Shown piece by piece: positions 1-5,027 of a stretch of 5,027 bases of DNA. This stretch comes from Candidatus Zixiibacteriota bacterium (lineage in GTDB: Bacteria > Zixibacteria > MSB-5A5 > GN15 > FEB-12). Every line of letters starts with the position of its first letter. Positions within the stretch are counted from its first letter, which is position 1. Position numbers and translations under genes: made by a program. A model generated the notes under the pieces. That model worked only from the letters and a program-made list of their open reading frames with translations, was not told the origin of the DNA and made no database searches. The stretch spans positions 1-5,027 of the forward strand of contig JAGLXI010000137.1 in NCBI GenBank assembly GCA_023132995.1, written 5' to 3'.

Positions 1-177
1 CTACTTGACAGGGAAGCTTACGACACCACCAAACAAGCAGTTTGAGGGTACCACCCCTCGACTACACTCACCCTTCGATTCTGATCAAGGTGACAGAGGA
101 TGAAATTACCTCGCTTGTTTCGTGGGTGGCAGACGCCCCTCTCTGCCCCGGGCCGACTTTTTGGACAACCGCAGGAC

Positions 178-206
178 TTGACTTTGCCGCTTCGGCGGCT
201 TTTATT
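178..206 (+). promoter_or_regulatory. Possible sigma70-type promoter of the M16 operon
   Basis: TTGACT (178-183) matches the -35 consensus at five of six positions. After a 17-nt spacer, TTTATT (201-206) matches the -10 consensus at four of six. Transcription would start near 213 and give a leader of about 40 nt before the ATG at 254, which is reasonable for the operon. The UUCG hairpin lies within the spacer and -10 region, so the T-rich -10 may simply be the tail of a terminator. This is a consensus match only. Confidence 0.25.
186..206 (+). terminator. Short GC hairpin with UUCG loop and T-tract
   Basis: GCCGC (186-190) pairs perfectly with GCGGC (195-199) around a TTCG tetraloop, and TTTTATT follows directly. 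A C(UUCG)G loop is exceptionally stable and is common in intrinsic terminators. The stem is only 5 bp but all G/C. It lies 48 nt before the chosen start of the first M16 gene, so it could end an upstream transcript or act in the leader of this operon. The same bases also fit the spacer and -10 box of a promoter-like sequence, so the reading is ambiguous. Confidence 0.45.
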
Positions 207-243
207 CGCTCCAAGCTAAACCAACGTAAATGCTTCAACTCAT

Positions 244-248
244 GGAGG
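244..248 (+). promoter_or_regulatory. Ribosome binding site deciding the start of the first M16 gene
   Basis: GGAGG lies 5 nt before the ATG at 254. An earlier in-frame ATG at 230 has no purine-rich site and would add eight residues (MLQLMEDP) before a normal signal peptide, so the start at 254 is preferred. Confidence 0.75.
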
Positions 249-253
249 ATCCG

Positions 254-1762
254 ATGAGAAGAACGCTACCGCGGCTGATGATTCTTTCAGCCTGCCTGCT
301 CTTGCCCTTGATTGTGTCGACCGCCTTCGGTTTTGACTTCTCAGAGCTTGAGGAGGCCGTCACGGAGCACACCCTGGATAACGGATTGAAGGTCATCGTC
401 ATGGAACGGCATGACGCACCCGTGGCGTCCTTTGTGACCTTTGCCAACGTCGGCGGTGCGAACGACCCCAAGGAATACACCGGCCTGGCCCACATGTTCG
501 AGCACATGGCCTTCAAGGGAACCACCACCCTCGGGACAACCGACCTGGAGAAGGAACTGGTGGCCATGGGAGTGGAGGACTCCATATTCAACGAATTGAG
601 GGCCGAGCGGAAGAAAGGCCGCCGCGCCGATTCCACCAGGCTGGCGGAACTCGAGACCGCTTTTGATGAGGCCATCGAAGCCGCCAACGAGTTCGTTGTT
701 CCCAACGAATTCGGCCACATCCTCGAGAAGGAGGGAGTTGCCGGTCTGAACGCAGGCACCAGCATGGATTGGACCCGCTACACGATGAGCCTGCCCTCAA
801 ACAAAGCCGAACTCTGGATGGCGATGGAGTCGGAACGCTTTCTCAATCCGGTCTTGAGGGAAATGTACCGCGAACGGAACGTCGTCGCCGAGGAACGGAG
901 GCAGGTTCTGGAGAACAACCCCATCAGGCTCACCTTGGACGCTATGCAGGCGAGCGCTTTCACGGCGCACCCTTACGGGATTGCCATCATCGGCCACATG
1001 TCCGATATCCAGAACTATAACCGCGAAGCGGCCATGGAATACTATAAGAAGTATTATGTACCATCAAACCTGACCATCTGCATTGTCGGTGACGTCAAGA
1101 CCAAGGACATCATCAAGCTGGCCGAGAAGTACTGGGGACGAATTCCAGCCAGTCCTCCCCCGGAGGTTCTGGCCACGATCGAGCCCGAGCAGAAGGGTGA
1201 GCGGCGGGTGGAACTCGAGGACCTGGCCCAACCTTTCTTCGTAACGGGCTACCATGTGCCTGAAGGCACCCATCCCGACTGGCCGACAGTAGACGCCCTG
1301 GCCGATTATCTCGGCCAGGGACGGACGTCGCTGCTCTACAAGAACCTTATCAAGGAGAAGAAAATCGCGGCTAACGTCGCCGCATATCCGGGCTACCCGG
1401 CCAATAAGTATCCCTGCCTGTGCTTAGTTTACGCCGTGCCCGCCGCCGGCCATACCAACGAGGAGTGCGAGGAGCAGATTTTCGCAGAGGTGGAGTGGCT
1501 GCAAAACGAACTGATACCGGTCGAGGAAGTCGAGAAGATCAAGGCCCGCGCCAGGGCCGGCTTCATCAACGGCCTGACCAGCAATATGGGCCTGGCCAAG
1601 CAACTGGCCAGATTTCAAAACAACTGGGGGGACTGGCGCGAACTGTTTCGCGAGCTTGACCGCATAAACTCGGTAACGCCGGAAGACATCCAGCGCGTGG
1701 CCAAGAAGTACTTCATCAAGAGCAACCGAACCGTGGCCAAGCTGAACACCATTGAAAGTTAG
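254..1762 (+). CDS. Exported M16 zinc metallopeptidase, catalytic subunit
   Basis: This 502-residue protein is an M16 (pitrilysin/insulinase, processing-peptidase type) endopeptidase, probably acting on peptides or unfolded proteins in the periplasm or at the outer membrane. Residues 1-26 form a signal peptide: basic MRR, a long hydrophobic run, then AFG before FDFS. A lipobox-like LSAC at 11-14 lies too early in the hydrophobic run to be convincing. The inverted zinc motif HMFEH is at 80-84, with His80 and His84 as ligands and Glu83 as catalytic base. The third ligand is most likely Glu214 in the segment RERNVVAEERR. The gap from Glu83 to Glu214 is about 130 residues instead of the usual 75-80, because of a charged helical insertion at roughly 107-160; such insertions are known in one bacterial M16 subfamily. 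NAGTSMDWTRY (166-176) is the conserved NAxTsxDxTxY strand. The second M16 half spans about 230-495 and lacks a clear Arg/Tyr pair. The next gene starts 15 nt downstream and probably encodes its partner. The physiological substrate cannot be told from sequence. Confidence 0.93.
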   Translation: MRRTLPRLMILSACLLLPLIVSTAFGFDFSELEEAVTEHTLDNGLKVIVMERHDAPVASFVTFANVGGANDPKEYTGLAHMFEHMAFKGTTTLGTTDLEKELVAMGVEDSIFNELRAERKKGRRADSTRLAELETAFDEAIEAANEFVVPNEFGHILEKEGVAGLNAGTSMDWTRYTMSLPSNKAELWMAMESERFLNPVLREMYRERNVVAEERRQVLENNPIRLTLDAMQASAFTAHPYGIAIIGHMSDIQNYNREAAMEYYKKYYVPSNLTICIVGDVKTKDIIKLAEKYWGRIPASPPPEVLATIEPEQKGERRVELEDLAQPFFVTGYHVPEGTHPDWPTVDALADYLGQGRTSLLYKNLIKEKKIAANVAAYPGYPANKYPCLCLVYAVPAAGHTNEECEEQIFAEVEWLQNELIPVEEVEKIKARARAGFINGLTSNMGLAKQLARFQNNWGDWRELFRELDRINSVTPEDIQRVAKKYFIKSNRTVAKLNTIES

Positions 1763-1764
1763 TT

Positions 1765-1769
1765 GGGAG
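1765..1769 (+). promoter_or_regulatory. Ribosome binding site deciding the start of the second M16 gene
   Basis: GGGAG lies 8 nt before the ATG at 1778. An in-frame TTG at 1763, immediately after the stop of the preceding gene, would open the frame five codons earlier but would overlap this site and has none of its own. The ATG also places MIKK at the start of a normal signal peptide, so 1778 is chosen. Confidence 0.75.
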
Positions 1770-1777
1770 CGAAGAAA

Positions 1778-3922
1778 ATGATCAAGAAACTGTTTGGGAT
1801 CATCAGCGTCGGTGTCATTCTGTCGGCCGTCTGCGGCGTAACCGTCCACGCGCAGAAAGTTGACAAGATCAAATTTCCCAAGTTGAACAAGCTGAATATC
1901 CCCAAGGTTGAAAAGGTAACGCTGGAAAACGGCATGCGCCTCTACCTCCTCGAGGACAAATCGCTGCCGATTTTCAACGTCAACGTTCGTGTCAACTGCG
2001 GGTCATACCTGGAAGGGGCCGACAAAGTCGGTCTGGCCTCGGTATGTGGGAGCGTCATGAGAACCGGCGGTACTGCAAAGTGGACAGGCGATGAAATCGA
2101 CGAGTTGCTGGAAGGGATCGGCGGTATGGTGGAAACCGGCATCGGGCTGGAATCCGGCAACGCCTTCATCAACGTGCTCAGCGACTACACAGATATCGGC
2201 CTCGAGGTCATGGCCGAAGTGCTTCGTCGACCTGCTTTCGATCAGGACAAGATCGACCTGGCCATCATGCAGGAACGCACTGCGGTATCGCGCCGCAACG
2301 ATGACGCCGGCAGTCTTGCCCGCCGTGAGTATCGGAAGCTGATCTACGGCGCCGAGTCTGTCTATGGCCGGCACACGGAGTACGAGACGATTGAAGCTAT
2401 CAACCGGGACAACCTGGTAGAGTTTCACCAGACTTATTACCATCCGGAAAACGTCCAGATGGCCATCTGGGGCGACTTCGACAAGGACAATATCCTGGCG
2501 AAAATCAAGCACTATTTCGGTGACTGGGAGAGGGGAAACATCCCCGTACCGCCTCTACCCGAGGTCAACTACGACTGGCGCAGTAAGGTCTATTACGCCC
2601 CCAAGGCGGACGCAAAGCAGTCGTACATACGGATCGGCCATATCGGCGGCACCGTTAGGGATGCAGACTACGCCGACCGGATTGTCATGAACAGCATCCT
2701 TGGCGGCGGGTTTGGCAGCCGCGTCACGAATAACGTTCGTACCAAGCTGGGGCTGGCCTATTCAGCTGGAGGTCGCTATATCTCCAACTTCAGCTATCCC
2801 GGCTACTTTTTTGTTGTGGCCTCCACTAAGCCCCAGAGTACAGTGCAGGCGGCCAGTGAGATAATCAAGCAGATCAAGACGATGCAGACAAACCTGCCGA
2901 CTGAAGAGGAGATGAACAAGGGCAAGGACGGCTATCTCAACTCGTTTGTCTTCAATTTCGATTCCCGCCGCGAGGTGGTTGGTCGCATGATGACGTACGA
3001 CTTCTTCGACATGCCAGAGGACTTCCTCCAGCAGGAAAAGGAGCGAGTCGAAAAGGTTTCTCCCGAAGACGTGATGGCCGCCGCACAGAGGAACCTTCGG
3101 CCCGATGAAATGGTTGTCCTGGTGGTCGGCAACGGTGCCGACTTTGACGAGCCCCTGGAGGCGCTGGGTTTAGGACCGGTCGACACCATCGACATAACCA
3201 TACCATCGGCGGAACCGGAGAGGGAGCTGACCATCACTCCCGAGAGCCTTGAAAAAGGCAAAGCTATCCTCGCGCTTGCCGCCGAGGCGGCCGGAGGCCT
3301 GAACAACTTCAAGAGTATCAACTCGCTGCAGAAAACTTCGACCCTGACGATAGTGATGGGCCCGCAGGAACTCCCTGTGGCGCTGAAGTCGCTGCGAGCA
3401 TATCCTGCGAAGCACCGAACGGAAATGAACTTCATGGGTCGCCAGATATGGGATGTCCGAAACGGCGACAAAGGCTGGCGTACCGATCAGATGAGCGGCG
3501 AACTCGTGGAAATGACTCCCGATGAACTGGCGAAAGACGACCAGGAGTCCGCCCGTAACCCGGTCACCATCTTCAAGAGTCTTGACGCCCCCTACTACCA
3601 GGCCGTGTACGACGGTTCCACACAGGCTGAAAACCTGACCGTGGAATGGGTGGCTCTCGTTGGCGACGATGATGAGCCGATTTGCCGCCTCGGCATTGCC
3701 GGCGACACCTACCAGTTAGTATACAATATGTACTGGGGAGAGTCGCCGAGCGGCGAGGGAATGCTGGAAGAATGGTACTCCGACTACGCCGACGTGAGCG
3801 GCATACAGTTACCGATGAAGACCGTGATCAACATGAACGGCCAGAAAGTAATGCAGCTCGAAGTGGCCGAATGCGCCGCCAACGTGGATATCCCTGCTGG
3901 CGCGTTCGACAAACCACAATAA
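1778..3922 (+). CDS. Exported non-catalytic M16 subunit with a LolA-like C-terminal region
   Basis: This 714-residue protein has a signal peptide (1-25, MIKK, a hydrophobic core, then VHA before QKVDK) and two M16 halves up to about residue 475. Where the zinc motif should be, the sequence reads SVCGS (88-92), so both histidines and the glutamate are gone and it cannot bind zinc in the usual way. The second half keeps NNVRTKLGLAYS, with Arg321 and Tyr328 in the positions that bind substrate carbonyls in the non-catalytic partner of known heterodimeric M16B enzymes. With the catalytic gene 15 nt upstream, a heterodimer is the natural inference. About 220 further residues (493-714) are unusual for this subunit. 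They open with AILALAAEAAGGLNNFKSINSL, and WDVRNGDKGWRTD follows at 558-570; both resemble outer-membrane lipoprotein-sorting (LolA/LolB-like) domains. That assignment rests on pattern only. The preferred reading is a natural fusion, since the frame is uninterrupted and composition does not visibly change. Expression is presumably coupled to the upstream gene, and a terminator follows 22 nt after the stop. Confidence 0.9.
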   Translation: MIKKLFGIISVGVILSAVCGVTVHAQKVDKIKFPKLNKLNIPKVEKVTLENGMRLYLLEDKSLPIFNVNVRVNCGSYLEGADKVGLASVCGSVMRTGGTAKWTGDEIDELLEGIGGMVETGIGLESGNAFINVLSDYTDIGLEVMAEVLRRPAFDQDKIDLAIMQERTAVSRRNDDAGSLARREYRKLIYGAESVYGRHTEYETIEAINRDNLVEFHQTYYHPENVQMAIWGDFDKDNILAKIKHYFGDWERGNIPVPPLPEVNYDWRSKVYYAPKADAKQSYIRIGHIGGTVRDADYADRIVMNSILGGGFGSRVTNNVRTKLGLAYSAGGRYISNFSYPGYFFVVASTKPQSTVQAASEIIKQIKTMQTNLPTEEEMNKGKDGYLNSFVFNFDSRREVVGRMMTYDFFDMPEDFLQQEKERVEKVSPEDVMAAAQRNLRPDEMVVLVVGNGADFDEPLEALGLGPVDTIDITIPSAEPERELTITPESLEKGKAILALAAEAAGGLNNFKSINSLQKTSTLTIVMGPQELPVALKSLRAYPAKHRTEMNFMGRQIWDVRNGDKGWRTDQMSGELVEMTPDELAKDDQESARNPVTIFKSLDAPYYQAVYDGSTQAENLTVEWVALVGDDDEPICRLGIAGDTYQLVYNMYWGESPSGEGMLEEWYSDYADVSGIQLPMKTVINMNGQKVMQLEVAECAANVDIPAGAFDKPQ

Positions 3923-3944
3923 TCTCAAAGTATCTCCTACCTCT

Positions 3945-3977
3945 CGAAAGCCGGCCTCAGGCCGGCTTTCGTGTTTT
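3945..3977 (+). terminator. Intrinsic terminator of the M16 operon
   Basis: A perfect 12-bp stem pairs CGAAAGCCGGCC (3945-3956) with GGCCGGCTTTCG (3960-3971) around a TCA loop, followed by TGTTTT (3972-3977). It begins 22 nt after the stop of the second M16 gene. The T-tract is short and broken by one G, but the stem is very strong. It marks the end of the two-gene unit and separates it from the remnant downstream. Confidence 0.88.
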
Positions 3978-4048
3978 GGTCTCCGGGGACGTAAGAAGGT
4001 CACTCCCGTACAATGAGGCAACGCGGAGGACGGCCGACAGAACGGTAG

Positions 4049-4070
4049 GTCAAGCGGCCTGCCGCTTGAC
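4049..4070. repeat. Perfect 10-bp inverted repeat just before an ATG
   Basis: GTCAAGCGGC (4049-4058) and GCCGCTTGAC (4061-4070) are exact reverse complements separated by CT, so the hairpin realistically closes with a 4-6 nt loop. No T-tract follows, so it is not a standard terminator. It ends 2 nt before the ATG at 4073, where it would occupy the place of a ribosome binding site. It could be an operator for a dimeric regulator, a small palindromic repeat or chance; the window holds no second copy. Confidence 0.55.
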
Positions 4071-4072
4071 AC

Positions 4073-4417
4073 ATGAGACTCTGGCGTCAAGCCGACGGCA
4101 AAACCGACACTGTCACACCGCGTTTTACCGTTGACCGGACAGCTCTCGACCAACTGCGCGCCGCTGGGTCGACTCGTATCGGGCAGCCACTGCCCGACCT
4201 CAGCCTTTACTACCAGTTGATTCTTGCGCACGATGTCCCGCCCGAGGAAAGGCTGGAGTTGGTGAGCAGCCTCAACAGCATGGCCGTTGTGGAGATCGCC
4301 TATTTCGCTCCACAGCCGGAGGTGGCAAGTTTCAACACCGTCGAGCTACTGCGCACACCGAACTGGCAGGCGAACCAGTACTACCTCGAACCTGCCCCGA
4401 CTGGCATCGACAGTTGA
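4073..4417 (+). pseudogene. Truncated subtilisin-like (S8) protease: propeptide remnant
   Basis: The 114 residues resemble the N-terminal region of certain secreted S8 serine proteases. Recognisable stretches are LPDLSLYYQL (about 42-51), then LVSSLNSMAVVEIAYFAPQP, the propeptide pattern in which a short helix leads to a 'VE.AYpaP' strand. Next comes TPNWQANQYYLEPAPTGID, which matches the usual join to the mature enzyme (TPdf..rQgYL..aP.GID). The frame ends in TGA right after GIDS, so the whole catalytic domain with its Asp, His and Ser is missing, and none of the three frames downstream resumes it. At the front there is no signal peptide and no ribosome binding site, and the same frame has stops at 4046 and 4067. 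Family members are usually several hundred residues. A decayed or deleted gene is the most likely reading. A short, free propeptide-like protein that might inhibit a protease is possible but unsupported. Family recognition is from memory of patterns and is moderately secure. Confidence 0.55.
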
Positions 4418-4506
4418 TGGTTTGCATTATATTCCGGGTTTTTCAATAAGCCCCAAGCCGGATGGGCCACCCGACGGGGCAGACCGGGGGGTTTGCCGCC
4501 CACGGA

Positions 4507-4521
4507 AGTGACATCGTCACT
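4507..4521. repeat. Short perfect dyad, operator-like
   Basis: AGTGAC (4507-4512) and GTCACT (4516-4521) are exact reverse complements around ATC. The size and spacing suit a dimeric DNA-binding protein, but an arm of six bases can arise by chance and no regulator gene is nearby. Confidence 0.25.
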
Positions 4522-4524
4522 CTA

Positions 4525-4600
4525 TGGGTCATTACTGTGCCTGGCAACCTCTCCTCGTCTGCTGGGTCGAGTTCTGTGCCTGACAGATGCCCTCGTCTGC
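4525..4600. repeat. Imperfect 38-bp tandem duplication
   Basis: Two adjacent 38-nt units (4525-4562 and 4563-4600) both begin TGGGTC, contain CTGTGCCTG (4535-4543 and 4574-4582) and end with CCTCGTCTGC, and a further TGG follows the second unit. The 13-mer CCTCGTCTGCTGG occurs exactly twice (4553-4565 and 4591-4603). The middle of each unit has diverged by substitutions and small indels, so the duplication is not recent. It does not resemble a CRISPR because there is no unique spacer between units. Confidence 0.7.
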
Positions 4601-4815
4601 TGGAATAATGCGGACTATGTCGCAGGTCGTGCCGGTGCATGAGGGGCGGTTATCCCACAAGTCGGCATGGGCTGCGCGGGACGTTCGACCCCGCCAAAGA
4701 CCTTGCCAACCACCGCCTTTTTTCTTACCTTTCGTACGGTTGAAGGCCCTCGCAATTGGTCATGAACACCGCGGCGGTCTCGTTCGTCAAAACCATGCAA
4801 AGGACCTCTACAGAG

Positions 4816-5027
4816 ATGGTGAAAATTATGATAAAGAGTCTGCTGCGGGTGGGAGGTGTCCTGGCTCTTTCGGGGGTCCTGGCCGGCAGTGTCTCCGGGC
4901 GCGCCGACATGTCCCCTTCCGCAACAAAGGAGATGCTCAGCGACATGGCCAGTGTCGCCCCCGCCCACTGCATCGCGGGACACCGGGTGGGCCAGATGGT
5001 ACTGGCAGTCAACAACAACGGCACCTT
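4816..5027 (+). CDS. N-terminus of an exported protein, cut by the window end
   Basis: An open frame without a stop runs to the window edge and gives 70 residues. It starts with MVKIMIKSLLR, then a hydrophobic core (VGGVLALSGVLAGSVSG) and a likely cleavage near GRA before DMSPS, a standard signal peptide. The visible mature part ends GHRVGQMVLAVNNNGT, with the next codon beginning TT. A similar 'VG...lav.NnGtfG' opening is found in large secreted proteins of some environmental bacteria, but this is only a resemblance and no function is assigned. AAAGGA (4799-4804) lies 11 nt before the ATG at 4816, a rather long spacing. Another ATG at 4828 would still leave a good signal peptide, while in-frame ATGs at 4762 and 4795 would add an odd polar leader. 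The gene lies on the same strand as the others but is separated from them by a terminator and about 400 non-coding bases. Confidence 0.75.
   Translation, partial: MVKIMIKSLLRVGGVLALSGVLAGSVSGRADMSPSATKEMLSDMASVAPAHCIAGHRVGQMVLAVNNNGT

Larger units (their letters stand above)
1..253. other. Upstream intergenic region of the M16 operon
   Basis: No convincing gene is seen here. One frame is open from the window edge to a TGA at 43-45 and would give only 14 residues (ending TTKQAV), so it could be the tail of an upstream gene but cannot be verified. Just after it, GAGGG (44-48) and CCCTC (55-59) can form a weak hairpin without a T-tract. A second short inverted repeat pairs GGCAGA (128-133) with TCTGCC (142-147). 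The strongest structure is the UUCG hairpin near 186-206, listed separately. An open frame covering most of this stretch (42-257) has no ribosome binding site and no recognisable protein character, so it is not called. Confidence 0.5.
4418..4815. other. Intergenic region without a supported gene
   Basis: About 400 bases lie between the S8 remnant and the next gene. The forward frames carry no recognisable protein, and open frames on the minus strand (4443-4640, 4615-4983) have unremarkable composition, no clear ribosome binding site, and for the second an overlap with the secreted-protein gene. Contents seen are a weak hairpin with GGGTTT and AAGCCC arms (around 4437-4455), G-rich runs at 4465-4492, a small dyad at 4507-4521, a 38-bp tandem duplication at 4525-4600, and a run of six T at 4718-4723 without a tight hairpin before it. 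The promoter of the downstream gene should be here. The best match found, TTGCCA (4703-4708) and TACCTT (4726-4731), is weak. Confidence 0.5.

Noticed and set aside
5..10. Perfect TTGACA as a promoter -35 box
   Set aside because: At 16-18 nt downstream there is no acceptable -10 sequence.
42..257. 71-residue open frame on the + strand upstream of the first M16 gene
   Set aside because: No ribosome binding site, no protein-like features, and it runs over the hairpin and the ribosome binding site of the real gene.
1424..1849. Long minus-strand open frame (141 residues) across the M16 gene junction
   Set aside because: It is antisense to two well-supported genes, and its composition is what the reverse of their codons gives.
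2932..3471. Minus-strand open frame of 179 residues inside the second M16 gene
   Set aside because: It is a shadow of the coding frame, serine- and arginine-rich as expected from reversed codons, with no family resemblance.
3682..4134. 150-residue + strand frame running from the second M16 gene into the S8 remnant
   Set aside because: It overlaps the real gene in another frame, crosses the strong terminator, and has no domain character.
4525..4603. Possible CRISPR fragment from the repeated 13-mer
   Set aside because: There are only two units, they are directly adjacent without unique spacers, and they are imperfect.
4640..4700. tRNA-like GTTCGA with neighbouring C-rich bases
   Set aside because: The flanking bases do not form a T-arm and acceptor stem together, and no anticodon arm can be drawn at the right distance.
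4615..4983. Minus-strand open frame of 122 residues overlapping the secreted-protein start
   Set aside because: The plus strand there encodes a clear signal peptide, whereas the minus-strand product is low in hydrophobic residues and shows no recognisable motif.

Overview
The window looks like ordinary chromosomal DNA of a Gram-negative bacterium. It is moderately GC-rich, has Shine-Dalgarno sites and intrinsic terminators, and its gene products carry export signals. The paired M16 peptidases, the LolA-like tail and the style of the secreted protein at the right end recall poorly cultured environmental lineages of the FCB/Zixibacteria or Acidobacteria type. That placement is an impression from protein style, not a demonstrated classification. 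No phage, transposon, CRISPR or RNA gene is visible.

Layout, all on the + strand. Positions 1-253 are intergenic and hold a GC-rich UUCG hairpin with a T-tract that overlaps a promoter-like -35/-10 pair. Positions 254-1762 encode an exported M16 zinc metallopeptidase with an intact HxxEH site. After a 15-nt gap comes a second exported M16-family protein (1778-3922). It has lost the zinc site but keeps the Arg/Tyr pair of the partner subunit, and it carries an extra C-terminal region of about 220 residues that resembles LolA-type lipoprotein-sorting domains. A perfect 12-bp hairpin with a short T-tract (3945-3977) closes this two-gene operon.

Downstream, 4073-4417 encodes 114 residues resembling the propeptide and the very start of a subtilisin-like (S8) protease. 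It ends at a stop just before the catalytic domain would begin, has in-frame stops upstream and no ribosome binding site, so it is best read as a gene remnant. A non-coding stretch follows (4418-4815) with an imperfect 38-bp tandem duplication and a small dyad. From about 4816 a new gene begins and runs off the window; its 70 visible residues show a signal peptide and the start of a mature exported protein.

How the genes work together: the two M16 proteins most likely form a heterodimeric peptidase in the cell envelope, one subunit supplying the zinc and the other the substrate-binding arginine and tyrosine. No clearly new biological system is visible. The most interesting points are the LolA-like fusion on the inactive subunit and the truncated S8 propeptide gene.
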